Positions 24,499 through 33,600 of a stretch of DNA of 34,973 bases are shown in pieces. The notes beneath the pieces are model-generated. The model was not told the DNA's origin. It made no database searches and worked only from the letters and a program-made list of their open reading frames with translations. The stretch covers positions 1 to 34,973 of the forward strand of contig JANWZL010000082.1 of assembly GCA_025054655.1 (NCBI GenBank), read 5' to 3'. The stretch is from Thiobacillaceae bacterium. Its GTDB lineage: Bacteria; Pseudomonadota; Gammaproteobacteria; Burkholderiales; Thiobacillaceae. The translations under genes were made by a program, and so were the position numbers. Position 1 is the stretch's first letter. Each line of letters starts with the position of its first letter.

Positions 24499-25115
24499 TC
24501 GCTCTCCTGCTGTTCGCCTGCGGCCTGGCCTGGGCCGGCGCGCAGCGCTACGAGCCGCTGTCGGCCAGCGTGCGGGCACAGTTGTCCAAGGCGGTGGCGG
24601 ACATGGGGCGCAGAGAGGCCGCCTTCGCCGACGACCCCTATGTGCGCGTGTGGCTGGCGGAGATGTCGCGCCGGCTGGAGGGATATATCCCCGACCCCGA
24701 CTTCCGCGCCGATTTCCTCAACACCCTGCACTACGAGGCCACGCGGGCGGGTCTGGACCCCGAGCTGGTGCTGGGGCTGATCGAGGTGGAGAGCGGTTTT
24801 CGCAAGTATGCCGTCTCTATCGCCGGTGCCATGGGGTTGATGCAGGTGATGCCCTTCTGGGTGGACCTGATCGGCACGCGCGAGCACAACCTCTTCCACC
24901 TGCGCACCAACCTGCGCTATGGCTGCACCATCCTGCGCCACTACCTGGACATCGAACGCGGCGACCTGTTCCGCGCACTGGGGCGCTACAACGGCAGCCT
25001 GGGCCGGTCCGAATACCCGATGGCGGTCTATACCGCCTGGCGCAAGCGTTGGACCTACGGCATCACCCCGGTGGGGCTGAAGCGGGCCCCGGCCGCGGTG
25101 CGCAAGGGCACCTGA
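24477..25115 (+). CDS. Lytic transglycosylase (SLT domain), exported
   Basis: Encodes 212 residues. An N-terminal signal peptide (about 1-20, [14 protein letters not shown]) targets the periplasm. The SLT lysozyme-like domain spans about 90-190, with the catalytic glutamate E105 in [16 protein letters not shown], then [12 protein letters not shown] and [14 protein letters not shown], and [15 protein letters not shown]. It cleaves peptidoglycan, yielding anhydro-muropeptides. It overlaps proS by 22 bases, so it is co-translated. A proS-transglycosylase neighbourhood recurs in Proteobacteria. The specific family (Slt35/MltC-like) cannot be fixed by eye. Confidence 0.92.
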   Translation: MPPSRYLIALLLFACGLAWAGAQRYEPLSASVRAQLSKAVADMGRREAAFADDPYVRVWLAEMSRRLEGYIPDPDFRADFLNTLHYEATRAGLDPELVLGLIEVESGFRKYAVSIAGAMGLMQVMPFWVDLIGTREHNLFHLRTNLRYGCTILRHYLDIERGDLFRALGRYNGSLGRSEYPMAVYTAWRKRWTYGITPVGLKRAPAAVRKGT

Positions 25116-25139
25116 GCGGCCGTCGGGCGACCATCCGGC

Positions 25140-27308
25140 TCAGCGGCGCTCCCACACCGTCAGCTCCGCCACCGTGTGCTGGTACTTGCGCGCCGTCTCG
25201 CGCAGGACGAAGGGCAGCTCACGCCGATCGACGAGCCGGAAGTGGGTGTGCAGACACTCTTGCAACCCCTCCAGACTGGACACCGGCCGACCGTCGCGCC
25301 GGTAGCCGCCCAGCCATTCCGACTTGGGCGTGTACTCCTCCAACCAGGTGTAAGGCGAGGTGAGGATGAGCAACCCACCGCGCTGCAGGCGCTCGTGCAC
25401 ACGTTGCAGGAAGGCGCGCGGACGGGCGAGCCGGTCGATCAGGTTGCCGGCGAAGATGAGGTCGTAGCCCGTGAACTGGGGCTTGAGATTGGTCGCATCG
25501 CCCTGCCAAAAGGCCACCCGCTCGCCGACCTCCGCCAGGCCGAGGTCGGCCAGCCGCAGCTCGCGCGCCTCGGTCAGTTCGCCCTCGGTGGGGATGGCCC
25601 AGGCGATCCGCCCTTGCTCTTTGAGCGCCAGGGCCACGCGGATGAAACGGGCGGTGTAGTCTATGCCTTCGACCTGAGCGAAACCGCGCGCGAGCTCATA
25701 GGCCGCCCGTCCTACGGCGCAGCCGAGGTCCAGCGCCCGCCGGCGCGGCCGGTCTTGCATGTACTGCAGGCACAAGGCGGCGCAGGCGGCGGGGAAGTTG
25801 GCCACCCCGAAATACTCTGGCCCGTAGTGGAACTCGCAATACTGCGCCACTTGCGCATCGGTCTCGTAGAGGTTGCGGGTGGAGCGCTCCACCCGTGCGC
25901 CATAGGGGTTTTCGCCCGCTTCCACATAACGCAGGCCGGCGTGCTGGAAGAAGTGGCGGCGGAAGGCGTAGCGCGCATGGCGGCTCGCTTCGTTGCCGGT
26001 GGAGATGAAGCTGCCGCCCTTGATCAGGTTGTGCTTGTCGTCGAAGGTGGGGGTGGAAAAGTCGTCGTAGAGCGGGTGGACGGCGAAGCCCTCGAAGGCG
26101 TCTATGGGGGTCTCGGTCCACTGCCAGACATTGCCCACCACGTCGCAGAAGCCGTCGCGGAAGACGAAACGGTCCACCGGGCAGGCGCTCGCCCAGTGCT
26201 CCAGGTTGATGTTGCCCGGGGCCGACCCCGCCGGGCCCCAGTCAGGCTCGTCGGGGATGCCCGAGTGGTCGCGCAGCCGCAGCCACTCGTCCTCGGTGGG
26301 TAGGCGCAGGGGGCGGCCGGTCTGCGCCGCCTTCCAGTTGCAGAAGGCCTTGGCCTCCAGCCAGTTGACGTCCACCGGCCAGTCCCAGGGCATGTCGATC
26401 TCGGCAGCCAGGGTCCGGTAGCGCCAATGTCCGCCCGCGCGCCGCCAGAACAGCGGATGCTCGGGCTTGCGGTAGGCGAGCCAGGCGCGCCCCTCCTCGG
26501 TCCACCAGCGCGGCTGCCGATAACCACCGGCCTCGACGAAGGCCAGATATTCGGCATTGCTGACCAGGTAACGGCTTGCCCGGAAGGGCGCGATCTCGAC
26601 CGTGTGCCGACCGTACTCGTTGTCCCAGCCGTAGAGCTTGTGGCCGCGCGGCTTGCCGGCCTCGACGCGGCCGCCGGGTACCGGCAACAGCTCATTGCGC
26701 GGCACCGAACCGGGCTCGGTGCGCATCTGCGGGCAGCGGACCCAGAAGGCGTGCACGGGGTCGGCAGGGGGTTTGAGATGTTCCAGCGCGGTCTGGCGGA
26801 TCAGCACCGAGGAGGTCTCCAGATGGATGCGCTCGTGCTCGATGCCCATAAGCAGCGCCCAGGCCGGCGAGTCCCAACCCACCGGCAGCTCGATGGGCAA
26901 CCTTTCGATCACCGCATGCACCAGCGCCTTCATACGCGTGCGGTAGGCGCGCACCTCGGCCACCGGTGGCCAGCGATAATGGGCGGGGTTGAGGTCGTCC
27001 CAGCTCATCTCGTCCACCCCGACCGCGAACATGGACTCGAACTCCGGGTGGATGCGCTCGTCGGTCAGGCCGGCGAGGTTCAGCTTATTGACGTAGAAGG
27101 TGGCGGTGTGGCCATAGTAGAAGATGTGCGGGTGGCGCAACGGCTCGGGCTGCACATAGAAGGCGGCATCGTCGCGCAGACAGTCGAACAGCCGCTCATA
27201 CAGCGCCGTGGTGCGGTCGAAGTAGTCGCGCAGCCGCGCCCGCCAGACCTCGGGCGGGCCCTGGTCGAGCAGTAGGTTGCGGGTATGGAAGTCGCGCAGG
27301 GTGTCCAT
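25140..27308 (-). CDS. ovoA: Ovothiol synthase OvoA (5-histidylcysteine sulfoxide synthase with methyltransferase domain)
   Basis: Encodes 722 residues in the three-part OvoA layout. A DinB-like N-terminal domain carries the non-haem iron motif HX3HXE (H158, H162, E164 in GIEHERIHLETS) and H67 in YYGHTATFYVNKL. An FGE/sulfatase-modifying-type domain follows at about 205-460 (YLVSNAEYLAFVEAGGY, RLPTEDEWLRLRD, VVGNVWQWTETP, KGGSFISTGNEASRHARYAF). A C-terminal SAM methyltransferase starts near 510 (ALDLGCAVGRAAYEL). OvoA joins histidine and cysteine as a sulfoxide, and after C-S lyase (OvoB) action its methyltransferase makes ovothiol, an antioxidant. No ovoB is visible here. It converges on the transglycosylase gene. 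Confidence 0.93.
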   Translation of the reverse strand: MDTLRDFHTRNLLLDQGPPEVWRARLRDYFDRTTALYERLFDCLRDDAAFYVQPEPLRHPHIFYYGHTATFYVNKLNLAGLTDERIHPEFESMFAVGVDEMSWDDLNPAHYRWPPVAEVRAYRTRMKALVHAVIERLPIELPVGWDSPAWALLMGIEHERIHLETSSVLIRQTALEHLKPPADPVHAFWVRCPQMRTEPGSVPRNELLPVPGGRVEAGKPRGHKLYGWDNEYGRHTVEIAPFRASRYLVSNAEYLAFVEAGGYRQPRWWTEEGRAWLAYRKPEHPLFWRRAGGHWRYRTLAAEIDMPWDWPVDVNWLEAKAFCNWKAAQTGRPLRLPTEDEWLRLRDHSGIPDEPDWGPAGSAPGNINLEHWASACPVDRFVFRDGFCDVVGNVWQWTETPIDAFEGFAVHPLYDDFSTPTFDDKHNLIKGGSFISTGNEASRHARYAFRRHFFQHAGLRYVEAGENPYGARVERSTRNLYETDAQVAQYCEFHYGPEYFGVANFPAACAALCLQYMQDRPRRRALDLGCAVGRAAYELARGFAQVEGIDYTARFIRVALALKEQGRIAWAIPTEGELTEARELRLADLGLAEVGERVAFWQGDATNLKPQFTGYDLIFAGNLIDRLARPRAFLQRVHERLQRGGLLILTSPYTWLEEYTPKSEWLGGYRRDGRPVSSLEGLQECLHTHFRLVDRRELPFVLRETARKYQHTVAELTVWERR

Positions 27309-27362
27309 GGCGTCGATCGCTCCTCCTTGCCCATAGCATAGCGTCTCGGGCGCAGGTGTGGG

Positions 27363-27397
27363 TTGACGCGCGGGGCGATCGGGGTAAAATCCCGATC
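27363..27397 (+). promoter_or_regulatory. grxD promoter with palindrome across the -10 box
   Basis: TTGACG (27363-27368) and TAAAAT (27385-27390) are 16 bases apart, a good sigma-70 pair. GATCGGG (27377-27383) and CCCGATC (27391-27397) form a perfect 7-bp inverted repeat centred on the -10 box, so a repressor binding here would block the promoter. ovoA diverges about 55 bases to the left and could share the control. Confidence 0.6.
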
Positions 27398-27427
27398 AAA
27401 TCGGTCAGGTTTTACAGGAAAACACGC

Positions 27428-27757
27428 ATGAGCGTACTCGACACCATCCGCGCCCAGGTCAGCTCACACCCCGTCGTGCTGTACATGAAGGGCACGCCGC
27501 AATTCCCCCAGTGCGGCTTTTCGGCCACGGCGGTGTCCATCTTGCACGCCTGCGGGGTGAAAGACTTCTTCAGCGTCAACGTGCTGGAAGACCAGGCCAT
27601 CCGCGAAGGAGTGAAGCAATACGCCAACTGGCCCACCATCCCGCAGCTGTACATCAACGGCCAGTTCATCGGCGGGGCCGACATCATGCGCGAGCTCTAC
27701 CAGAGCGGCGAGCTGCAGAGGCTGCTGCAGTCGGCCGTCGGCGCCCATCAGTCCTAG
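27428..27757 (+). CDS. grxD: Monothiol glutaredoxin, CGFS type
   Basis: Encodes 109 residues from ATG 27428 (MSVLDTIRAQVSSHPVVLYM). The frame is open upstream, but that part contains the promoter. The active site is C29-G-F-S in FPQCGFSATAV, with WPTIPQLYINGQFIGGADIM as the glutathione-binding TVP-like and GG segments. CGFS glutaredoxins carry and transfer Fe-S clusters and act in iron homeostasis rather than in dithiol reduction. It stands alone between ovoA and ptsI. Confidence 0.97.
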   Translation: MSVLDTIRAQVSSHPVVLYMKGTPQFPQCGFSATAVSILHACGVKDFFSVNVLEDQAIREGVKQYANWPTIPQLYINGQFIGGADIMRELYQSGELQRLLQSAVGAHQS

Positions 27758-27808
27758 CGATTCAGCGGGCGCCGGGGGCCGTCGCCGGGTCCGGGCGGCC
27801 AGGCCGGT

Positions 27809-29533
27809 CTAGGCGTTGAGCCGCTGCACGTAGGCGTGGATGCGCTCGGCCTCGCCCTCGCGCAACAGCCGTCGGGCGTGGGCGCCCAACTCGCGCAGGT
27901 CGCTGTGCAGGATGCGCTGTTTGACCTTGAGCAGGTGGGCCGGGTGCATGGAGAAGCTGCGCAAGCCGAACGCCAGCAACAGGCGAGTCAGCTGTGCATC
28001 CCCCGCCATCTCGCCGCATATGGACACCGGTTTGCCCAGCCGTGCGGCCACCCGCAAGGTGTGGTGGATGAGCCTCAGCACCGCGGGATGCAGCGGGTCG
28101 TAGAGGTGGGCCACGCTGTCGTCGGTGCGGTCGATGGCCAGGGTGTACTGGATCAGGTCGTTGGTGCCGATGGACAGGAAGTCCAGCCGGCGCGCGAACC
28201 ATTCGACCGCGAGCGCCGCTGCCGGCACCTCGATCATGCCGCCGATGGGTACGTCGCGCCGGTAGGGGCGGCCGGCACGGTCGAGCTCCGCCTTGGCCTG
28301 GGCGATCAGTTCCAGGGCCTGGTTGAGCTCCTTCAGGTTGGCCAGCATGGGCAGCAGGATGCGCACGTCGCCGTGGCAGGCGGCGCGCAGTAGGGCCCGC
28401 ACCTGGGTCAGGAAGATGGGCGGCTCCGACAGGCATAGCCGGATGGCGCGCAGTCCCAGGGCCGGGTTGATGCTCTCGTGCCGCAACCAGGGCAGTCGCT
28501 TGTCGGCGCCCAGATCGAGCGTGCGGATGACCACCGGCCGCCCCTTCATCGCCTCCACCACAGCGCGGTAGGCCTCGAACTGCTCGTCCTCGCCCGGCAG
28601 GTCGGAGCGGTTCATGTACAGGAACTCGCTGCGGAACAGGCCGATGCCGGCGGCGTTCTGCTCCAGCGCCTCCTGCACGTCCTGCGGCAGGTCGATGTTG
28701 GCCATCAGCTCGATGGGTGTGCCGTCCAGGGTGGCCGCCGGGCTCTTCTTCAGCCGCTTGAGCTTCTGCTGCTCCAGCCGCCACTGGTTCTGGCGGATGC
28801 GGTATTCCTCCAGGATGGCCTGGTCCGGCTCGACGATGACCACGCCCTGCTCGCCGTCCACCACCAGCACGTCGCCCTCGCGGATCAGCGCGCGCGCGTT
28901 GTGTAGCGCCATCACCGCGGGGATGTTGAGGCTGCGGGCGAGGATCGCCGTGTGCGAGGTGGCCCCACCCAGGTCGGTGATGAAGGCGGCGTAGTTCTGC
29001 CGCTTGAACAGCACCATGTCGCTCGGTGACAGGTCGTGCGCCACCAGCACGCTCGCCTCCTCGCCGACGGTCTTCAGCGGCGCGTGCCCCGGGTGGCCCA
29101 TGAGCGCCTTCATGATGCGCTCGCTCACCTGGCGCACGTCATGCTTGCGCTCGCGCAGGTAGGGGTCCTCCATGGCCTCGAACTGGTCGATCAAGGCCTG
29201 GGTCTGCTGCGCCAGGGCCCACTCGGCGTTGCAACGTTCCGCCTCGATCAGGCGCTTGGGCGCCTCGGCGATCATGGAGTCCTCCAGGATGAGCCGGTGC
29301 ACGTCGAGGAAGGCCGCCAGCTCCGCCGGTGCATGCTCGGGCAGCTGATCCTGCAGAAGGGTCAGCTCCGCCCGCACGGCGGAGACCGCCTCGTCATAGC
29401 GCGCGATCTCGGCTGGCAGATCCTCGCGGCGCAGCACGTAATGCGGCGCCTCCAGGCGGTCGTGGGAGAACAGTTGTGCGCGCCCGATGGCGTAGCCGCC
29501 GGACACACCGATACCGTGCAGGGTGAAGGGCAT
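27809..29533 (-). CDS. ptsI: PTS enzyme I (phosphoenolpyruvate-protein phosphotransferase)
   Basis: Encodes 574 residues. It transfers phosphate from PEP to HPr. The phosphorylated histidine is H194 in DLGGATSHTAILARSLNIPAV. The TIM-barrel PEP domain shows GIGLFRSEFLYM, IRTLDLGADKR, and the C-terminal active-site cysteine in KPVSICGEMAGD. The start codon is directly joined to an array of TCCCTGA heptamers on the coding strand, so there is no Shine-Dalgarno sequence. Initiation may depend on translation arriving from ptsH or on unusual signals. It is the last gene of the EIIA-HPr-EI operon. Confidence 0.97.
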   Translation of the reverse strand: MPFTLHGIGVSGGYAIGRAQLFSHDRLEAPHYVLRREDLPAEIARYDEAVSAVRAELTLLQDQLPEHAPAELAAFLDVHRLILEDSMIAEAPKRLIEAERCNAEWALAQQTQALIDQFEAMEDPYLRERKHDVRQVSERIMKALMGHPGHAPLKTVGEEASVLVAHDLSPSDMVLFKRQNYAAFITDLGGATSHTAILARSLNIPAVMALHNARALIREGDVLVVDGEQGVVIVEPDQAILEEYRIRQNQWRLEQQKLKRLKKSPAATLDGTPIELMANIDLPQDVQEALEQNAAGIGLFRSEFLYMNRSDLPGEDEQFEAYRAVVEAMKGRPVVIRTLDLGADKRLPWLRHESINPALGLRAIRLCLSEPPIFLTQVRALLRAACHGDVRILLPMLANLKELNQALELIAQAKAELDRAGRPYRRDVPIGGMIEVPAAALAVEWFARRLDFLSIGTNDLIQYTLAIDRTDDSVAHLYDPLHPAVLRLIHHTLRVAARLGKPVSICGEMAGDAQLTRLLLAFGLRSFSMHPAHLLKVKQRILHSDLRELGAHARRLLREGEAERIHAYVQRLNA

Positions 29534-29659
29534 TCAGGGATCAGGGATCAGGGATCAGGGATCAGGGATCAGGGGTCAGGGATCAGGGATCAGGGATCAG
29601 GGATCAGGGATCAGGGGTCAGGGATCAGGGGTCAGGGATCAGGGGTCAGGGATCAGGGC
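29534..29659. repeat. Eighteen TCAGGGA heptamers abutting the ptsI start
   Basis: On the plus strand TCAGGGA is repeated head to tail 18 times. Copies 6, 12, 14 and 16 are TCAGGGG and the last is TCAGGGC. On the coding strand this reads TCCCTGA and runs directly into the ptsI ATG. The 78 bases from 29660 to 29737 are unique sequence without a gene. Confidence 0.95.
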
Positions 29660-29737
29660 TGTGTGGGGAATAGACATCAAGTCTGCGATTTCTGCAACCC
29701 GATGCCCTGACAACCTGGTCTCTAACACAAGCCCCGT

Positions 29738-29786
29738 TTCCTGATGCCTGATGCCTGATTCCTGATGCCTGATTCCTGAGGCCTGA
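29738..29786. repeat. Seven NNCCTGA heptamers starting at the ptsH stop
   Basis: Plus-strand units TTCCTGA, TGCCTGA, TGCCTGA, TTCCTGA, TGCCTGA, TTCCTGA and GGCCTGA end exactly at the ptsH stop codon. On the coding strand they read TCAGGNN. This is roughly complementary to the TCCCTGA array further downstream in the same mRNA, so the two can pair. Confidence 0.92.
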
Positions 29787-30056
29787 TTACTGTTCCTCCC
29801 CGAACTTGTCGGCGATCAGGGTGGTGAGCGCGGCCATCGCCTCCTGCTCGTCGGGCCCATCGACCTGGAGCTTGAGCGTGGTGCCTTTGGCCGCGGCGAG
29901 CATCATCACCCCCATGATGCTCTTGCCGTTCACCCGGCGGCCATCGCGCACCAGCCACACGTCCGAGGCGAAGCGGCTGGCGGTCTGGGTCAGCTTGGCC
30001 GAGGCACGCGCGTGCAGGCCCAGCCGGTTGACGATCTGGACCTCACGCTCCAGCAT
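29787..30056 (-). CDS. ptsH: PTS phosphocarrier protein HPr
   Basis: Encodes 89 residues from ATG 30056 (MLEREVQIVNRLGLHARASA), the usual HPr length. ATG at 30071 would add five residues. The phosphorylated histidine is H15 in RLGLHARASAKL, and the regulatory serine S46 in VNGKSIMGVMML suggests possible control by an HPr kinase, although hprK is not in the window. It overlaps the EIIA gene by 14 bases. Without EIIB/EIIC sugar permease genes nearby, this HPr probably serves regulatory phosphotransfer. Confidence 0.96.
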   Translation of the reverse strand: MLEREVQIVNRLGLHARASAKLTQTASRFASDVWLVRDGRRVNGKSIMGVMMLAAAKGTTLKLQVDGPDEQEAMAALTTLIADKFGEEQ

Positions 30057-30450
30057 CGCAGGTTTCGGCATGGATATGGAAGGTGCTTTCACGGGCGCCC
30101 TGGACGACGTGGTCGGCCAGGCGTGGCAGGGGTTCGCCGCGGTAGGTGATGGCCTTGAGCAGCATGGGCAGGCTCGCACCGGCCACCGCCTCCACCCGGC
30201 CGGGTTGGACCAGGCGACAGACGGTGTTGCAGGGCGTGGCGCCATAGATGTCGGCCAGGATCAGGACCCCGTCGCCTTCGTCGAGTTGGGCGATCCTCTC
30301 CCGCGCCCGTGCGAGCAGGCGCTCAGGGTCCGCCTCGCTCGATAGGTCGAGTGAGAGCAGGTGTCGAGGGCGCTGACCAAGGACATGGGTGGCACACTCG
30401 ATGAGTGAATCACCCAAGCTGCCATGGGCGACGACGAGCAGGCCGATCAT
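30043..30450 (-). CDS. PTS EIIA component, mannose family
   Basis: Encodes 135 residues. The EIIA-Man fold starts IGLLVVAHGSLGDSLIE with the phosphorylated histidine H9. GDGVLILADIYGATPCNTVCRL and VAGASLPMLLKAITYR are typical. In Beta- and some Gammaproteobacteria this EIIA lies with ptsH and ptsI, often near hprK and rapZ, and no sugar-transport EIIB/EIIC is present. It is then thought to regulate metabolism. First gene of the operon, overlapping ptsH. A possible -10 (TTATAG, reverse strand at 30474-30479) lies just upstream. Confidence 0.92.
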   Translation of the reverse strand: MIGLLVVAHGSLGDSLIECATHVLGQRPRHLLSLDLSSEADPERLLARARERIAQLDEGDGVLILADIYGATPCNTVCRLVQPGRVEAVAGASLPMLLKAITYRGEPLPRLADHVVQGARESTFHIHAETCDAGA

Positions 30451-30473
30451 GCAGGCTTAGAGGGATGCGACCG

Positions 30474-30590
30474 CTATAAGTTTAGCATTCCCTCATATAC
30501 CTTCCGTGAGCAGGGTCACTCTCAGGCGTAGCTGAGCGCAGATTTGTCACCCCATCGCCACGTCTGCCTGACCGCCGGTCGAGTTACAAT
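30474..30590. promoter_or_regulatory. Divergent promoter region between PTS operon and dehydrogenase
   Basis: On the reverse strand TTATAG (30474-30479) is a candidate -10 for the PTS operon. On the forward strand TACAAT (30585-30590) is a candidate -10 for the dehydrogenase gene 48 bases downstream. No strong -35 box was seen for either. The 187-base gap contains no gene. Confidence 0.3.
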
Positions 30591-30637
30591 ATCCGGTTCA
30601 CCTCCAGCGCCTTGCCTAACCTCGCCGTCCCCACCGC

Positions 30638-33600
30638 ATGACCGAGCGCATCCGCGAGATCCCCTACAACTACACCTCCTTTTCCGACCGGGAGATCGTG
30701 CTGCGCATCCTGGGCGAAGAGGGCTGGCGTCTTATCGACGAGCTGCGCCACGAGCGGCGCACCGGCCGCTCGGCGCGCATGCTGTTCGAGGTGCTGGGCG
30801 ACATCTGGGTGGTCACCCGCAACCCCTATCTGGAGGACGACCTGCTCGCCGACCGCCGCCGCCGGCGGCTGCTCATCGAGGCCTTGCGCCACCGCCTGGC
30901 CGAGATCGAGCGCCGGCGTCAGGGCAACGCGAAGGTGGGGCGGCTGCTTGCGCTGGCACAGGCGGCAGTGGAGGCCTTCGAACGCGGTTTCGACCAGACC
31001 GCCCGGCTTAGAGCGGCAGTGGTGCGGCGGCTCGCCCGCCACACCCGGCGCGACAACATCGCCTTCGACGCCTATGCGCGCGTGTCGCATGTGACCGACG
31101 CCACCGACTGGCGGGTCGAATACCCCTTCGTGGTGCTGTTCCCCGACCGGGAAGAGGAATTGCCGCCGCTGGTGGCCGGCTGTGTCGAGTTGGGGCTCAC
31201 CGTCATCCCGCGCGGCGGCGGCACCGGTTACACCGGCGGGGCGGTGCCGCTCACCCGCCTGAGCGCGGTGATCAACACTGAGAAACTGGACTGGATCTCG
31301 CCCATAGAACTCAAGGTGCTGCCCGGTCATCGCGAGCCCACGCCGGTGATCACCTGCGGCGCGGGGGCGGTGACCCGGCGGGTGATGGAGGTGGCCGAGG
31401 CGGCGGGGCTCGTCTTTGCGGTCGATCCCACCTCGGCCGACGCCTCCACCATCGGCGGCAACGTGGCCATGAACGCCGGCGGCAAGAAGGCGGTGCTGTG
31501 GGGCACGGCGGTGGACAACCTGGTGGCGTGGAAGATGGTCACCCCGCAGGGCGATTGGCTCACGGTCACGCGGCTCGACCACAACCTGGGCAAGATCCAC
31601 GAGGTGGAGACGGCCCGCTTCGAGTTGCGGCGCCATCACGCCGACGGCCGCCCCAAGGGCGCGCCCGAGGTGCTGGAGATCCCCGGCCGACGCTTCCGCA
31701 AGGCGGGGCTGGGCAAGGATGTCACCGACAAGTTCCTGTCCGGCCTGCCGGGCATCCAGAAAGAGGGCTGCGACGGCCTCATCACCCAGGCGAGCTTCGT
31801 CCTGCATCGCATGCCCTCCCAGGTGCGCACGGTCTGCCTGGAGTTCTTCGGCAGCGCGCACGACTCGGTCCCGGCCATCGTCGAGGTGAAACGCTTTCTC
31901 GACGCGCGGCCGGGCGGGGTGGTGTTGGCCGGGCTGGAGCATCTGGACGCGCGCTACGTCAAGGCGGTGGGCTACGCCACCAAGGCCCCGCGGCCACAGC
32001 GCCCCAGCATGGTGCTGCTGGCTGACCTGGCGGGCGAGGATGCCACTGCGGTGCAGGCGGCGGCCGAACACATGGTCGAACTGGCCCGTCGGCGCGGCGG
32101 CGAGGGGTTCATCGCAGTGGAGGAGGCCCAACGCCGGGCCTTCTGGCAGGATCGCGCCCGCACCGCGGCCATCGCCGCGCACACCAACGCCTTCAAGATC
32201 AACGAGGACGTGGTGATCCCACTGGAGCGGCTGGCCGACTACACCGACGGGGTGGAGCGCATCAACATCGAGCTGTCCATCGCCAACAAACTGGAGCTGC
32301 TCGATGCCCTGGAGGCCTTTCTGCGCGGGCCGCTGCCCACCGCCGCCGACGAGGAAGAGCCCGACGCCAGGCTCACCGAGACGCGCCGGGCGCAGGCCTT
32401 GGAGCTGATCGGCCAGGTGCGCCGCCGCTGGCAAACCTATCTGCACGATCTGGACGCGCCCGTGCCGGATGAGGGCACCGGTGCGGGGGGTGGGGTGAAG
32501 ACGGTGTTCCGCGCCCTGCAGGACCATAGCCTGCGCGTGTCCTGGAAACGCGAGGTACGCGCCCCGCTCAGGCAGATCTTCACCGGCCGGGCCTATGCCC
32601 CGGTGCTCACGGAGTGCGAGCGCATCCACGCCCAGGTGCGCAAACGCCGGGTGTTCGTGGCCCTGCACATGCACGCGGGCGACGGCAACGTGCACACCAA
32701 CATCCCGGTCAACTCGGACGACTATGACATGCTCAAGACCGCCAATGCGGCGGTGGCGCGCATCATGCGCCTGGCCGAGGATCTGGGCGGGGTGATCTCG
32801 GGTGAACACGGCATCGGCATCACCAAGCTGGAATTCCTGCCCCCCGAGGCCCTGGAAGCGTTCGCCCGTTACAAACGCGAGGTGGACCCGGAAGGCCGTT
32901 TCAACCGCGGCAAGCTGCTCGCCGGCGCGGATCTGCGCAACGCCTACACCCCCAGCTTCAACCTGCTGGAGCTGGAGTCCCTGATCATGGAACAGTCCGC
33001 CATCGGCGCCATCGCCGATGCGATCAAGGACTGCCTGCGCTGCGGCAAGTGCAAGCCGGTGTGCAACACCCACGTGCCGCGCGCCAACCTGCTCTACAGT
33101 CCGCGCAACAAGATCCTCGCTACGTCGCTGCTGATCGAGGCCTTCCTGTACGAGGAGCAGACCCGCCGCGGCGTGTCCGCCAACCACTTCGCCGAGTTCG
33201 ACGACGTGGCCGACCACTGCACCGTCTGCCACAAATGCAAGAACCCCTGCCCGGTGGACATCGACTTCGGCGACGTCTCCGCCGCCATGCGCCAGTTCCT
33301 GCGCGACCAGGGCAAGCTACGGCGCAAGCCGGGCGCCGCGGCGGCGATGTTCTTCCTCAACGCCACGCGTGAGCGGACTATAGAACTGACCCGCAAGGCA
33401 ATGATCGTCTGGGGCTACCGGATGCAGCGCCTGGGGCATACGGTGGTGCGCCGGCTGCGGCTTACCGAGGCACAGACACGCGAGCCCCCGGCCACCACCG
33501 GCCGCCCTGCCGTCACAACCCAGGTCATCCATTTCTTCAACCGGCCGCTGCCGGACAAACTGCCGGCCCGTCCCATGCGCGCCCTGTTGGGCCTGGCCGA

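Noticed and set aside
29036-29744. Forward frames reading GIRDQGSGIRDQGSG repeats
   Set aside because: They are translations of the heptamer DNA repeat and of ptsI antisense; no start signals and no protein family.
30584-33232. 882-codon reverse-strand frame
   Set aside because: It is fully antisense to the DUF3683 dehydrogenase and has the valine/glycine/histidine-rich composition of shadow translation.
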